From Pseudomonas frederiksbergensis (lineage in GTDB: Bacteria; Pseudomonadota; Gammaproteobacteria; Pseudomonadales; Pseudomonadaceae): a stretch of 64,000 nt of DNA. Shown one piece after another: positions 30,229 to 39,362 of the stretch (its first letter is position 1; each line of letters starts with the position of its first letter). Made by a program: the position numbers and the translations under genes. The stretch spans positions 1 through 64,000 of the forward strand of contig NZ_JQGJ02000001.1 of assembly GCF_000802155.2 (NCBI RefSeq), read 5' to 3'. Below the pieces are notes generated by a model. It saw only the letters and a program-made list of their open reading frames with translations. It was not told the DNA's origin and did not search any database.

Positions 30229-31119
30229 ATGGCACGGGCAATCTGGAAAGGCGCAATCAGTTTCGGGCTGGTCCACATTCCGGTGGCACTGGTGTCGGCC
30301 ACCGCGTCCCAAGGTGTGGATTTCGACTGGCTGGACAAACGCAGCATGGATCCGGTGGGCTACAAGCGCGTCAACAAGGTCACCGGCAAGGAAGTGACCA
30401 AGGATGACATCGTCAAAGGCTTGGAATACCAGAAGGGTCAATATGTGCTGATCAGCGAGGATGAAATTCGCGCAGCCCACCCCAAGTCCACCCAGACCAT
30501 CGACATTTTCTCTTTCGTGGACAGCGAAAAGATCCCGCTCCAGAACATCGACAAGCCGTATTTCCTGGCGCCGGACAAACGCGGTGGCAAGGTCTATGCG
30601 TTGCTGCGCGAGACGCTGCTCAAGACCAACAAGGTCGCCCTGGCAAATGTCGTGCTGCATACCCGCCAACACCTGGCGGCGCTCATGCCGTTGCAAGAGG
30701 CCCTGGTGCTGGTGATGCTGCGCTGGCCCGCCGAGGTCCGCGAACTCGACGTCCTGGAGCTGGGCGACGAAGTGACCAACCCAACGCTGGCAAAGGGCGA
30801 ACTGGACATGGCCAAGCGCCTGGTGGAAGACATGAGCGGCGACTGGGAACCCCAGGAGTACCGCGACAGTTTCCAGGAAAAAATCATGGAACTGGTGGAA
30901 AAAAAGGCCACCGAAGGCCGCCTCGAAGCGGTGGAAACCGACCCGGGCGAAGAACAACGCAAGACCGCCGACGTCATCGACCTTACCGAGCTGCTCAAGC
31001 GCAGCCTCGGTGGCAAGGGCAAGAGCCCGGAAAAACCGGCTGAAAAAACGGCAGCAAAATCGACCAAGACGCGTAAATCCGCTCCTGCTAAAAAAGCCAC
31101 CAAGGCCTCCCGGGGCTAA
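30229..31119 (+). CDS. ku: Ku DNA end-binding protein
   Basis: 296 residues, bacterial Ku: 'MARAIWKGAISFGLVHIPV' N-terminus, 'VDFDWLDKR' and 'LISEDEIRAAHPKSTQTIDI', homodimeric ring core to about residue 255, then a lysine/alanine-rich tail ('KKATKASRG') typical of Ku C-termini that bind DNA. It holds double-strand ends and recruits LigD in non-homologous end joining. AAGGAAAA lies before the ATG. The LigD-like gene follows after 33 bp, so they form one operon. Confidence 0.97.
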   Translation: MARAIWKGAISFGLVHIPVALVSATASQGVDFDWLDKRSMDPVGYKRVNKVTGKEVTKDDIVKGLEYQKGQYVLISEDEIRAAHPKSTQTIDIFSFVDSEKIPLQNIDKPYFLAPDKRGGKVYALLRETLLKTNKVALANVVLHTRQHLAALMPLQEALVLVMLRWPAEVRELDVLELGDEVTNPTLAKGELDMAKRLVEDMSGDWEPQEYRDSFQEKIMELVEKKATEGRLEAVETDPGEEQRKTADVIDLTELLKRSLGGKGKSPEKPAEKTAAKSTKTRKSAPAKKATKASRG

Positions 31120-31152
31120 ACCCCGGGCGCCTGTAACACAAGGGAATCTGTC

Positions 31153-33135
31153 ATGGCCAAGGCCGAGAGTGAATCTGCCCGTCTGTCCGCCGTGCAAGCG
31201 CACGCAACAACGACTCGCAGCCGTGCCCGACGGGGCGATCAGGTGGACAACGGCCGGCTGCCGGAACGTCTGTCACCGCAATTGGCCACGCCCGTGGAAC
31301 AACCGCCGGCCGGGGAATGGCGCTATGAGATCCAATTCCACGGCTATCGCCTCATGGCGCGCATCGAGAATGGCGAGGTCCGGCTGTTTAACCGCCACCA
31401 CACGGACTGGACCGAGCGGCTCAAGCTGCATGCCGACGCCTTGGCGAAGCTGGACCTGGGCAATTGTTGGCTCGACGGCGAACTTGTCCTGCTCGACGAC
31501 GCCGGCCATTCGGACTTCCCTGCCCTGCGCCAGGCCTTCGAAATCGGACGCAGCGTCGACATGGTGTATTTCCTGTTCGACGCGCCGTTCCTCAATGGTG
31601 TCGACCTGCGCGAGAAACCGGTGGAAGAACGCCGCTCCGCGCTCAAGAACGCCCTGAAGAACAACGCCAGCAAGCGCCTGCGGTTTTCCGAGGCATTCTC
31701 CGCCAGCCAACACGACATTTTCGAAAGTGCCACCGCGCTGTCGTTGGACAGTGTGGTCGGCAAACGTCTGGGCAGCCCTTATGTCTCGGGCCGCAATCCC
31801 GATTGGGTCAAGCTCAGATGTCGGCTGCGCCAATGCTTTGTCATCGTGGGATTCACGCGCCCACAAGGCAAACGCAACGGCTTCGGCGCCCTGTTGCTGG
31901 CGGTCAACGGGCCGTCGGGCCTGGTGTATGCCGGCCGCGTCGGCACGGGCTTCAGCCAGGCTCAACTCACGCAGTTGCACGAAAGACTCTGCGCCCAGGA
32001 GCGCGATACTTCCCCGCTGGACCAGCCACTGCGCGGTGCACAGGGACGCGGTGTGCATTGGGTCGAGCCGGCCCAAGTCTGCGAAGTCGAATTTGCCGAA
32101 TGGACCGCCGAGGGCCTGGTTCGCCAAGCGGTATTCCTTGGCCTGCCGGGCGACGGGCACGCCAGCCGCGTGGTGCGCGAGCAGCCCATGCCGATAAAAG
32201 CCGCGCCTCCCAAGCCCAAGCGCCGCACCAAGGCAGACGCCGCCAAGGTCGACGGCGTGATGATCACCCACCCCGACCGCGTCGTTGACAGCGTCAGCGG
32301 CGTACAAAAAGCCGAACTGGCGCAGTATTACCTGGAGATCGCGCCATGGATCCTACCGCACCTGAAGTTGAGGCCTGTCGCACTTGTGCGGGCACCGGAG
32401 GGAATCGGCGAGCAACTGTTCTTCCAGAAACATGCAGATCGCCTTGAAATACCCCATATCAAGCAGTTGGATCCGAAGCTTGACCCGGGCCACGCGGCGC
32501 TGATGGAAATCGACAGTATCCATGCCCTGGTCGGCGCGGCGCAGATGGGCGCGGTGGAATTGCACACCTGGACGGCCACCCATGACCGAATCGAGACGCC
32601 CGATCTGTTCGTCCTGGACCTGGACCCCGACCCGTCATTGCCCTGGAGCGCCATGCTCGAAGCGACGCGCATGACCTTGTCCGTATTGGACGAGCTGGGC
32701 CTGCAGGGATTTCTCAAGACCAGCGGCGGCAAAGGCATGCACGTCATCGTGCCATTGGCTCGCAGCGAGGGATGGGAGGTCACCAAGGCTTTCGCCAAGG
32801 CCATCTCGCAATTCCTGACCCGCCAGATGCCGCAGCGGATCACCGCGACCATGGGACCCAAGAACCGCGTGGGCAAGGTATTTATCGATTATCTGCGCAA
32901 CGCCCGCGGCGCCAGCACCGTGGCTGCCTACTCGGTGCGCGCAAGGCCGGGCCTGCCGGTTTCGGTCCCGATTGCCCGTGACGAACTGGACGGCCTGCGT
33001 AACGCCCAGCAGTGGGACATCCAGACTGCGTTGGAACGGGCCAAAGGCCTGGGCGCTGACCCGTGGGAAGGTTATAACCATCGCCAACGGATCACCGCCA
33101 GGATGTGGGAACAACTGGAGACAGAGAAGCCCTGA
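31153..33135 (+). CDS. LigD paralogue: degenerate ligase domain plus primase-polymerase domain
   Basis: 660 residues. Standard Pseudomonas LigD is a PE-LIG-POL protein of about 830-860 residues; here the N-terminal phosphoesterase domain is absent (first 45 residues are basic linker). LIG domain at about 45-345: motif I should be EIKFDGYR with the adenylated Lys, but reads EIQFHGYR (Gln61, His63). Motif IV reads LDSVVGKR instead of LEGVVAKR and motif V WVKLR instead of WLKLK. Ligation is therefore not expected. POL domain at about 375-650 is intact: 'LDLDPD' metal-binding Asp pair, 'TSGGKGMHV', 'GKVFIDYLRNARG'. I infer a Ku-associated end-processing polymerase or structural factor. A complete LigD would have to be elsewhere. 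Confidence 0.9.
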   Translation: MAKAESESARLSAVQAHATTTRSRARRGDQVDNGRLPERLSPQLATPVEQPPAGEWRYEIQFHGYRLMARIENGEVRLFNRHHTDWTERLKLHADALAKLDLGNCWLDGELVLLDDAGHSDFPALRQAFEIGRSVDMVYFLFDAPFLNGVDLREKPVEERRSALKNALKNNASKRLRFSEAFSASQHDIFESATALSLDSVVGKRLGSPYVSGRNPDWVKLRCRLRQCFVIVGFTRPQGKRNGFGALLLAVNGPSGLVYAGRVGTGFSQAQLTQLHERLCAQERDTSPLDQPLRGAQGRGVHWVEPAQVCEVEFAEWTAEGLVRQAVFLGLPGDGHASRVVREQPMPIKAAPPKPKRRTKADAAKVDGVMITHPDRVVDSVSGVQKAELAQYYLEIAPWILPHLKLRPVALVRAPEGIGEQLFFQKHADRLEIPHIKQLDPKLDPGHAALMEIDSIHALVGAAQMGAVELHTWTATHDRIETPDLFVLDLDPDPSLPWSAMLEATRMTLSVLDELGLQGFLKTSGGKGMHVIVPLARSEGWEVTKAFAKAISQFLTRQMPQRITATMGPKNRVGKVFIDYLRNARGASTVAAYSVRARPGLPVSVPIARDELDGLRNAQQWDIQTALERAKGLGADPWEGYNHRQRITARMWEQLETEKP

Positions 33136-33139
33136 ACCT

Positions 33140-34039
33140 TCAGATCCAGACGAAAATCGCCAGCAGAGCCCCAAAGAACGCCCACTTCTGCATGTAGTAC
33201 AACGTGCGATTGCGTTTCTTCAGCGCCTTGCCTTGCAGACGGATCTTGTACAGTCGGGAAAACGCCCGGTTCAGGCCGCCGGTCTTGTCACCGGCATCGT
33301 TCGGCGCGCCAGCGGCGGCCATCACGGTACGGCTGAACCAGCGGTTGAACGCCGTGGCCCAACGGTACTTCATCGGCCGTTCCACATCGCAGAACAAGAT
33401 GATGCGGTTCTGCGCCGTGGTGTTTTCGGCGTAATGGATGAACGTCTCGTCGAAGATGACCGCCTCGCCGTCGCGCCAATGATAGGGCTCGCCATCGACA
33501 TCGATGTAGCAACCGGCATCGTTGGGCGTTTGCAGGCCCAGGTGATAGCGATAGGAGCCGGCATACGGATCGCGATGGCGCACCAGTTTCGAGCCGGGGG
33601 GCAATTCGGCGAACATGGCCGCCTTGATCGAGCCGATGCCCTGTACCAGTTCGGTGGTACGTGGGCAGAGCTTCATGGCCGACGGATGGCTGTCGCCGTA
33701 CCACTTGAGGTAGAAACGCTTCCAGCCGGTCTTGAAGAATGAGTTGAAACCCACATCGTCGTATTGGTTGGAACGCTTGATCTCGCCTGCCTGCAACAGG
33801 TTCCGGCCTTCGGCGCGGATCTCTTCCCAATGGGCCTGCAACGGGCTCAGGTCCGGGAATTCCCTTGGGCTGAGGAACGGCTTGCTGGGCAGTTTCGAGC
33901 ACAGGTAGAGCAGGCAATTGACCGGCGCGAGGAAGGAGGAGTGATCGCTCAGTTGGCGGCCGATCTTATGCCGCACGCGTCCGCGCAGGTGCACATAGCC
34001 GATGGAGAGGATGTAGATCGCAACAATGATGAGCTTCAC
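33140..34039 (-). CDS. lpxO: LpxO-like aspartyl/asparaginyl beta-hydroxylase family dioxygenase
   Basis: 299 residues from a GTG at 34039 ('KLIIVAIYILSIGYVHLRG' is an N-terminal membrane anchor). The C-terminal Fe(II)/2-oxoglutarate domain has 'RHRDPYAGSYRYHLGL' (His and Asp metal ligands) and 'FDETFIHYAENTT' (distal His), plus an arginine in 'RIILFCDVERP'. A hydrophobic C-terminal segment is also present. The family hydroxylates secondary acyl chains of lipid A at C2. Its stop lies 4 bp from the stop of the convergent LigD-like gene. The open frame extends upstream to 34285 without recognisable sequence; the GTG start gives the family N-terminus. Confidence 0.85.
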   Translation of the reverse strand: MKLIIVAIYILSIGYVHLRGRVRHKIGRQLSDHSSFLAPVNCLLYLCSKLPSKPFLSPREFPDLSPLQAHWEEIRAEGRNLLQAGEIKRSNQYDDVGFNSFFKTGWKRFYLKWYGDSHPSAMKLCPRTTELVQGIGSIKAAMFAELPPGSKLVRHRDPYAGSYRYHLGLQTPNDAGCYIDVDGEPYHWRDGEAVIFDETFIHYAENTTAQNRIILFCDVERPMKYRWATAFNRWFSRTVMAAAGAPNDAGDKTGGLNRAFSRLYKIRLQGKALKKRNRTLYYMQKWAFFGALLAIFVWI

Positions 34040-34443
34040 GGAGTTCGTCACAATGCAGGAGTTGACAGGCGGCGTCTCCTGGCCAGCCAAGCGGCGAGGT
34101 GGATGGCGTCGAGTGAGATGGCATTTTAGCCAGACTTTGTAACTGAAAGTTATCCTCAGTTGTGAAAAACTGTCTTGCCCAGGCAATACCCTATCGTTAA
34201 AGCGTCCAGACCAGTACAATCGCCGCCCAATATCATGCGCCCCCTTTTGGCCGATGCCGGAAAACCGGCTTCGGCGCATACCCACTCGGGCCAGGCGCTC
34301 CGTATGCAGCTGTCCTCTTATGCCGGATGGACCCTTGCGCTTGCGACCGCGAAGCCTCTAGCGCGGTGCGGATCGGCGCAAACAGGTACTGAACAGGTAC
34401 TGCCGCACCCTTAGCTACTCTGAATGTTCCGCAGGATAATCCT
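34040..34443. other. divergent intergenic region lpxO / ABC-F gene
   Basis: 404 bp with no credible gene. It must hold both promoters and contains the repeat-bearing hairpin annotated at 34365-34409. AACTGA/TCAGTT at about 34141-34161 forms a short inverted repeat. Confidence 0.6.
34365..34409 (+). repeat. hairpin enclosing a perfect 11-bp tandem duplication
   Basis: AACAGGTACTG occurs twice in tandem (34381-34391 and 34392-34402). The pair is the loop of a 7-bp stem GGTGCGG (34365-34371) / CCGCACC (34403-34409), 35 bp upstream of the ABC-F start, so it lies in the probable 5' leader. A regulatory role is possible but unproven. Confidence 0.7.
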
Positions 34444-36030
34444 TTGATCTCTACAGCTAACATCACGATGCAGTTCGGCGCCAAGCCACTGTTCGAAAAC
34501 GTCTCTGTCAAGTTTGGCGCGGGCAACCGCTACGGCCTGATCGGCGCCAACGGTTGCGGCAAGTCGACCTTCATGAAAATCCTCGGCGGCGACCTCGAGC
34601 CGTCCGGCGGCCAGGTGATGCTGGAGCCGAACGTGCGCCTGGGTAAACTGCGCCAGGACCAGTTCGCCTACGAGCAATTCACCGTGATCGATACCGTGAT
34701 CATGGGCCACGAAGAGCTGTGGAAGGTCAAGGCCGAGCGCGACCGCATCTACTCGCTGCCGGAAATGACCGAAGAAGACGGCATGGCCGTGGCCGAGCTG
34801 GAAACCGAATTTGCCGAGATGGACGGCTACACCGCCGAATCCCGCGCCGGTGAACTGCTGCTGGGCCTGGGCATTCCCCTGGAGCAGCATTTCGGCCCGA
34901 TGACCGAAGTCGCCCCAGGCTGGAAACTGCGCGTATTGCTCGCCCAGGCATTGTTCTCCGATCCGGAAGTGCTGTTGCTCGACGAACCGACCAACCACCT
35001 GGACATCAACACCATCCGTTGGCTGGAAAATATCCTCACGGCGCGTAACAGCACCATGATCATCATTTCCCACGACCGGCACTTCCTCAACAGCGTCTGC
35101 ACCCACATGGCCGACCTGGACTACGGTGAGCTGCGCCTGTTCCCGGGCAACTACGACGAGTACATGATCGCGGCCACGCAGTCCCGCGAGCAATTGCTGT
35201 CGGACAACGCCAAGAAGAAAGCCCAGATCGCCGAATTGCAGACGTTTGTCAGCCGCTTCTCGGCCAACGCCTCGAAAGCCAAGCAGGCCACCTCCCGTGC
35301 CAAGCAGATCGACAAGATCCAGCTGGCCGAGGTCAAGCCATCGAGCCGCGTCAGCCCGTTCATTCGCTTCGAACAGACCAAGAAGCTGCACCGCCAGGCC
35401 GTGACCATCGAGCGCATGTCCAAGGGCTTCGACGGCAAGACCCTGTTCAAGAACTTCAGCTTCACCGTCGAAGCCGGCGAGCGCGTGGCGATCATCGGCC
35501 CGAACGGCATCGGCAAGACCACCCTGCTGCGCACCTTGATGGGCGAGCTGACACCGGACGCCGGCTCGGTCAAATGGACCGAAAGCGCGGAACTGGGCTA
35601 CTACGCCCAGGACCATGCCCATGACTTCGAAGACGACGTCAGCCTGTTCGACTGGATGGGCCAGTGGACCCAGGGCGAGCAGATGATCCGGGGTACCCTG
35701 GGCCGCATGCTGTTCTCCAACGACGAGATTCTCAAGTCGGTCAAGGTCATCTCCGGTGGTGAACAGGGCCGCATGCTGTTCGGCAAGCTGATCCTGCAAA
35801 AGCCGAACGTGCTGGTGATGGACGAACCGACCAACCACTTGGACATGGAATCCATCGAAGCGCTGAACCTGGCGCTGGAAAACTATCCGGGCACGTTGAT
35901 CTTCGTCAGCCACGACCGCGAATTCGTATCGTCCCTGGCCACCCGCATCATCGAGCTGAGCGCCGACGGCGTGGTTGACTTCAGCGGCACTTATGACGAC
36001 TACCTGCGCAGCCAGGGTGTGATCTTCTAA
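34444..36030 (+). CDS. ybiT: ABC-F family ATPase, YbiT type
   Basis: 528 residues with two ABC domains and no membrane segment. Walker A GANGCGKS (about 35) and GPNGIGKT (about 350); Walker B and linker '[12 protein letters not shown]' and '[12 protein letters not shown]'; the connecting helical region '[14 protein letters not shown]' is characteristic. ABC-F proteins bind the ribosomal E-site and rescue or modulate stalled ribosomes; this one matches E. coli YbiT across its length. It uses a TTG start (34444) with GCAGGA upstream. A clear terminator follows. Confidence 0.93.
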   Translation: MISTANITMQFGAKPLFENVSVKFGAGNRYGLIGANGCGKSTFMKILGGDLEPSGGQVMLEPNVRLGKLRQDQFAYEQFTVIDTVIMGHEELWKVKAERDRIYSLPEMTEEDGMAVAELETEFAEMDGYTAESRAGELLLGLGIPLEQHFGPMTEVAPGWKLRVLLAQALFSDPEVLLLDEPTNHLDINTIRWLENILTARNSTMIIISHDRHFLNSVCTHMADLDYGELRLFPGNYDEYMIAATQSREQLLSDNAKKKAQIAELQTFVSRFSANASKAKQATSRAKQIDKIQLAEVKPSSRVSPFIRFEQTKKLHRQAVTIERMSKGFDGKTLFKNFSFTVEAGERVAIIGPNGIGKTTLLRTLMGELTPDAGSVKWTESAELGYYAQDHAHDFEDDVSLFDWMGQWTQGEQMIRGTLGRMLFSNDEILKSVKVISGGEQGRMLFGKLILQKPNVLVMDEPTNHLDMESIEALNLALENYPGTLIFVSHDREFVSSLATRIIELSADGVVDFSGTYDDYLRSQGVIF

Positions 36031-36066
36031 GAGCACCTGCGAGCGGTAAGCTTCGAGCTACAAGTG

Positions 36067-36094
36067 AAAGCCCTGTCCATGTGACAGGGCTTTT
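36067..36094 (+). terminator. Rho-independent terminator after ybiT
   Basis: Perfect 11-bp stem AAAGCCCTGTC (36067-36077) / GACAGGGCTTT (36083-36093) with a CATGT loop and T-run. Confidence 0.93.
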
Positions 36095-36214
36095 GCATTT
36101 CAACGGCACAGGATCCATGGGAACGAGAACACAGGTAAACCGTTAGTCAGCTTCCTTTTATCCTCGTCACGCGCCATGATGGGACACTCCTGCTGCTGCC
36201 CGCGAACGAGCCCC

Positions 36215-37408
36215 ATGCCAACAGCCCAGCCCGCTCCCAGCTCCTTGTCGATCACCTTGCAGATCGTCTCCATCGTTTTCTACACGTTCATCGCGTTTCT
36301 CTGCATCGGCCTGCCGATCGCCGTGTTGCCTGGCTATGTCCATGACCAGTTGGGTTTCAGCGCCGTCATCGCCGGGCTGACCATCGGTTCCCAGTACCTG
36401 GCGACCCTGCTCAGCCGGCCCATGGCCGGGCGGTTGTCGGACAGTATCGGCACCAAGCGGGCCATCGTTTATGGCTTGCTGGGGATTGTGCTCAGTGGTG
36501 TGCTGACGCTGATCTCGACATTGTTGCAGGACTTTGCCTTGCCAAGCCTGTTGATCCTGATCGTTGGTCGCGTGCTCTTGGGCGTGGCCCAAGGCCTGAT
36601 CGGCGTCGGGACGATCAGTTGGTGCATGGGCCAAGTCGGCGTGGAGCATACCGCCCGATCGATTTCCTGGAACGGCATCGCTTCCTACGGGGCCATCGCC
36701 ATCGGCGCGCCGCTGGGGGTGGTGATGGTCGGTAGCCTCGGTTTCGCCAGCCTGGGCATCGCCTTGTCCTTGTTGGCCGGCATGGCGCTGTTGCTGATCC
36801 GCAATAAACCCTCGGTGCCGGTCGTGCGTGGCGAGCGCCTGCCCTTCTGGGCGGTGTTCGGGCGCATTTCGCCGTTTGGCGCGAGCCTGTGCCTGGCCTC
36901 GATCGGCTACGGCACGCTCACCACGTTCATTACGCTGTTCTACGTGAGCCGCGACTGGACCGGTGCGGCGTGGTGCCTGACGGTCTTCGGCATCTGTTTC
37001 ATCCTGTCGCGGCTGCTGTTCATTTCCAGCATCGCCCGTTTCGGTGGCTTCAGCTCGGCCATTGTCTGCATGAGCATCGAGACCCTGGGGCTGGTGATGC
37101 TCTGGCTCGCCCCCTCCACCGCGTTTGCCCTGGTCGGCGCGGGCCTGGCCGGCTTCGGCTTGTCGTTGGTCTATCCGGCGCTGGGCGTGGAAGCGATCAA
37201 GCAGGTGCCCAACAGCAGCCGGGGCGCCGGGTTGAGTGCCTACGCGGTGTTTTTCGACCTGGCATTGGCGATTGCCGGCCCACTGATGGGCGCAGTGGCG
37301 TTGAACCTTGGCTATTCGTCGATTTTCTTCTTCGCGGCCTTGCTGTCGCTCATCGGCCTGGGCCTGGCGCTATTGCTGCGCCGGCGGGCCGGACGCAGCG
37401 ATCACTGA
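36215..37408 (+). CDS. MFS transporter, YfcJ/YhhS-like
   Basis: 397 residues and about 12 membrane helices. The MFS loop 2-3 motif is visible as 'ATLLSRPMAGRLSDSIGTKR' (about residues 67-86). 'VGRVLLGVAQGLIGVGTISW' (TM4) is typical of the arabinose-efflux-like branch with YfcJ/YhhS. Substrate unknown; family members export sugars, glyphosate-like compounds or drugs. The start is set at ATG 36215. The gene overlaps the end of the convergent hydrolase by 7 bp. Confidence 0.88.
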   Translation: MPTAQPAPSSLSITLQIVSIVFYTFIAFLCIGLPIAVLPGYVHDQLGFSAVIAGLTIGSQYLATLLSRPMAGRLSDSIGTKRAIVYGLLGIVLSGVLTLISTLLQDFALPSLLILIVGRVLLGVAQGLIGVGTISWCMGQVGVEHTARSISWNGIASYGAIAIGAPLGVVMVGSLGFASLGIALSLLAGMALLLIRNKPSVPVVRGERLPFWAVFGRISPFGASLCLASIGYGTLTTFITLFYVSRDWTGAAWCLTVFGICFILSRLLFISSIARFGGFSSAIVCMSIETLGLVMLWLAPSTAFALVGAGLAGFGLSLVYPALGVEAIKQVPNSSRGAGLSAYAVFFDLALAIAGPLMGAVALNLGYSSIFFFAALLSLIGLGLALLLRRRAGRSDH

Positions 37409-38439
37409 TCGGCGGTCCTGATGCCGGCGCGGGTCGGCTTGCCCAATGCCTGGCTGAAGAAACGGCTGGCCTCGGAGACCATAGTGCGGTGGATGTCCTT
37501 GCGATCAACCCCGTCGGCATCGGTGCACAGCGCCGGCATCGCCGCAATCTGCTCGTCCGTGCAAGGCGCCATGAAGACAAAGTGGCCGGCCCCGGCCAAC
37601 GTCTTGAAATCCGGCGCGGTAGGTAGTTTGCGGGCCAGGGCTGCTGCGTTCTTGTCGAACGCCACCAGTTTGTCGCCGTCGCCGCTGTAGAGCAGCACCG
37701 GCACATGGACGTCGGCCAACGTGTGACGACCGAATTTCAGGCTCAACGGCGCCATCAGCAGTAACGCGCGAACCCTGGGATCAGCCACTGGCGAGAGATC
37801 ATCGCGGTCGGCAATCAACTCGCCCCGGGTATTACAGGCATCACGGTCATCGGGCCTTTCCTGGCAGTAGCGTCGCAGGCGATTGAGGTCCGGCGTGGCG
37901 CCGCAAAGGATCAAGGCAGTTTCGCCGCCGGCCGAATAGCCAATCACGCCAACCTGCGCGGCGTTGACGAATGGCGAGAGCATCGGATCATTCAGGGTTG
38001 CGCTGATGGCTTCGGATATCTGGATCGGCCGGCCGTACAGGTTGCTCAACGTGCCGAGCCGGCTGTGATCCTGGGCGTTGTCACCCGGATGAATCACCGC
38101 CACCACCAAGAACCCCTTGCGTGCCAGCGAGGTGGCCAGGTCGTGCAGGGCCAGGGGCGTGCCGGTATTGCCGTGGGACAGCATCAGCAATGGAAAGCGA
38201 CCGATGGCGATCTGGGCGTCCGGCGCCGCGTCGATCTGGTAGCCGCCCAGGGAGCTGGACTGATCTTTCGCGGTGGACGGATAAAACGCGATGGCATGCA
38301 TCGGCTGTTGGTCCAGCGGATCGAGGAAGTCCAGTTCGTGGAAACCGGCGCTCCAATGCGGATGCGGCGCCGGCGCGGCCTGCACCGGGCCGAGGCTGGC
38401 TACCAGACAAAACAGCAATGCTGCACCAAGACGTGTCAT
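37402..38439 (-). CDS. secreted alpha/beta-hydrolase (dienelactone-hydrolase/PAF-acetylhydrolase-like)
   Basis: 345 residues with a signal peptide (about 1-22, 'LGAALLFCLVASLGPVQAAP'). Nucleophile elbow GYSAGG (about residue 165), acid in 'YSGDGDKLV' and catalytic His in 'GAGHFVF' near the C-terminus; 'LLMLSHGNTG' holds the oxyanion region. Two cysteine pairs suggest periplasmic disulphides. Substrate unknown. Overlaps the MFS gene tail-to-tail. Confidence 0.85.
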   Translation of the reverse strand: MTRLGAALLFCLVASLGPVQAAPAPHPHWSAGFHELDFLDPLDQQPMHAIAFYPSTAKDQSSSLGGYQIDAAPDAQIAIGRFPLLMLSHGNTGTPLALHDLATSLARKGFLVVAVIHPGDNAQDHSRLGTLSNLYGRPIQISEAISATLNDPMLSPFVNAAQVGVIGYSAGGETALILCGATPDLNRLRRYCQERPDDRDACNTRGELIADRDDLSPVADPRVRALLLMAPLSLKFGRHTLADVHVPVLLYSGDGDKLVAFDKNAAALARKLPTAPDFKTLAGAGHFVFMAPCTDEQIAAMPALCTDADGVDRKDIHRTMVSEASRFFSQALGKPTRAGIRTADQ

Positions 38440-38624
38440 CGACCTTTCCACCTTCGCACGCGCACGGGAGGGTCCCCGTCGTCGCCGTTCTGGCCGTGCA
38501 TGACCTGCGCCATCAAGCCCGGCGCCGGGTATGAAAAAACCCCGTACCCCAGCCGTCCCATTGACGACGAGAATACAGGGTTTTGCGCAGGTTGCCCGAA
38601 GCGCCTGGCGCCTTTACGCAAGCC

Positions 38625-39233
38625 TTACGCGGCGGCGAATTGCTGGCTGATCTGCAGCTTGGCCTCGCTCATCGCTTTGGTGCGCATGTCGTCACCGTAG
38701 GCCAGGCCCTCGGCGCGGACGAATTCAATGTCAGTGATGCCCAGGAAGCCGAACATCAGCTTCAGATATTCCTCGTGGCCCACGCCACTCGGTTGCCCGG
38801 CATGCACACCGCCGGAGGTGGAGACGATCACCAGTTTCTTGCCGCCGCACAGGCCTTGCGGGCCGGCTTCGGTGTAGCGGAACGTCTGGCCGGCGACAGC
38901 GATGCGGTCGATCCAGGCCTTGAGCTGGGTTGGAATGCTGAAGTTGTACATCGGCGCTGCAATCACCACCGCATCTGCGGCGAGGAACTCGGCCATGGTC
39001 GACGCACTGAGGTCGGCCTCGTGCTTGAGGGCGGCGTCACGCAGCTCAGCGCTGGTGCCGGCGGCGACCAGCGTCTGGGCGGAAAAGTGGCTGATGGCGT
39101 CGGCAGCCAAATCTCGGTAAGTGACGGTGATGTCAGAGTCGGCGGCAGTCCACGCCTGGACCAGTTCACGGCTGAGTTGGCGCGAAGCCGAGTTGTCGCC
39201 GAGGATGCTCGAATCGATGTGCAACAGTTTCAT
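38625..39233 (-). CDS. azoR: FMN-dependent NADH-azoreductase
   Basis: 202 residues, flavodoxin-like fold. '[20 protein letters not shown]' contains the FMN-phosphate loop, '[20 protein letters not shown]' is the signature segment and 'STSGGVHAG' binds the flavin ring. It reduces quinones and azo compounds with NAD(P)H in the cytoplasm. The ATG at 39233 gives the family N-terminus. Divergent from a LysR gene across 129 bp, a common regulator-target layout. Confidence 0.93.
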   Translation of the reverse strand: MKLLHIDSSILGDNSASRQLSRELVQAWTAADSDITVTYRDLAADAISHFSAQTLVAAGTSAELRDAALKHEADLSASTMAEFLAADAVVIAAPMYNFSIPTQLKAWIDRIAVAGQTFRYTEAGPQGLCGGKKLVIVSTSGGVHAGQPSGVGHEEYLKLMFGFLGITDIEFVRAEGLAYGDDMRTKAMSEAKLQISQQFAAA

Positions 39234-39362
39234 GTGAGTGCTCTCCAAGTGAGGATCGCGACCAGGCGATCAATTGAGAACAATCCTATCGATGAAACCA
39301 ATGGCCGATAAGTAAGCGAAAATGCGATAGTTCGTTCCACTGACAGGACAATCGAGTTCAAC

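Noticed and set aside
30229..33135. Complete Ku/LigD end-joining module
   Set aside because: The ligase nucleophile and the phosphoesterase domain are missing, so this locus alone cannot support canonical NHEJ.
38530..38590. Terminator downstream of azoR
   Set aside because: AAAACCC/GGGTTTT arms flank a loop of about 30 nt; the stem is too weak to call.
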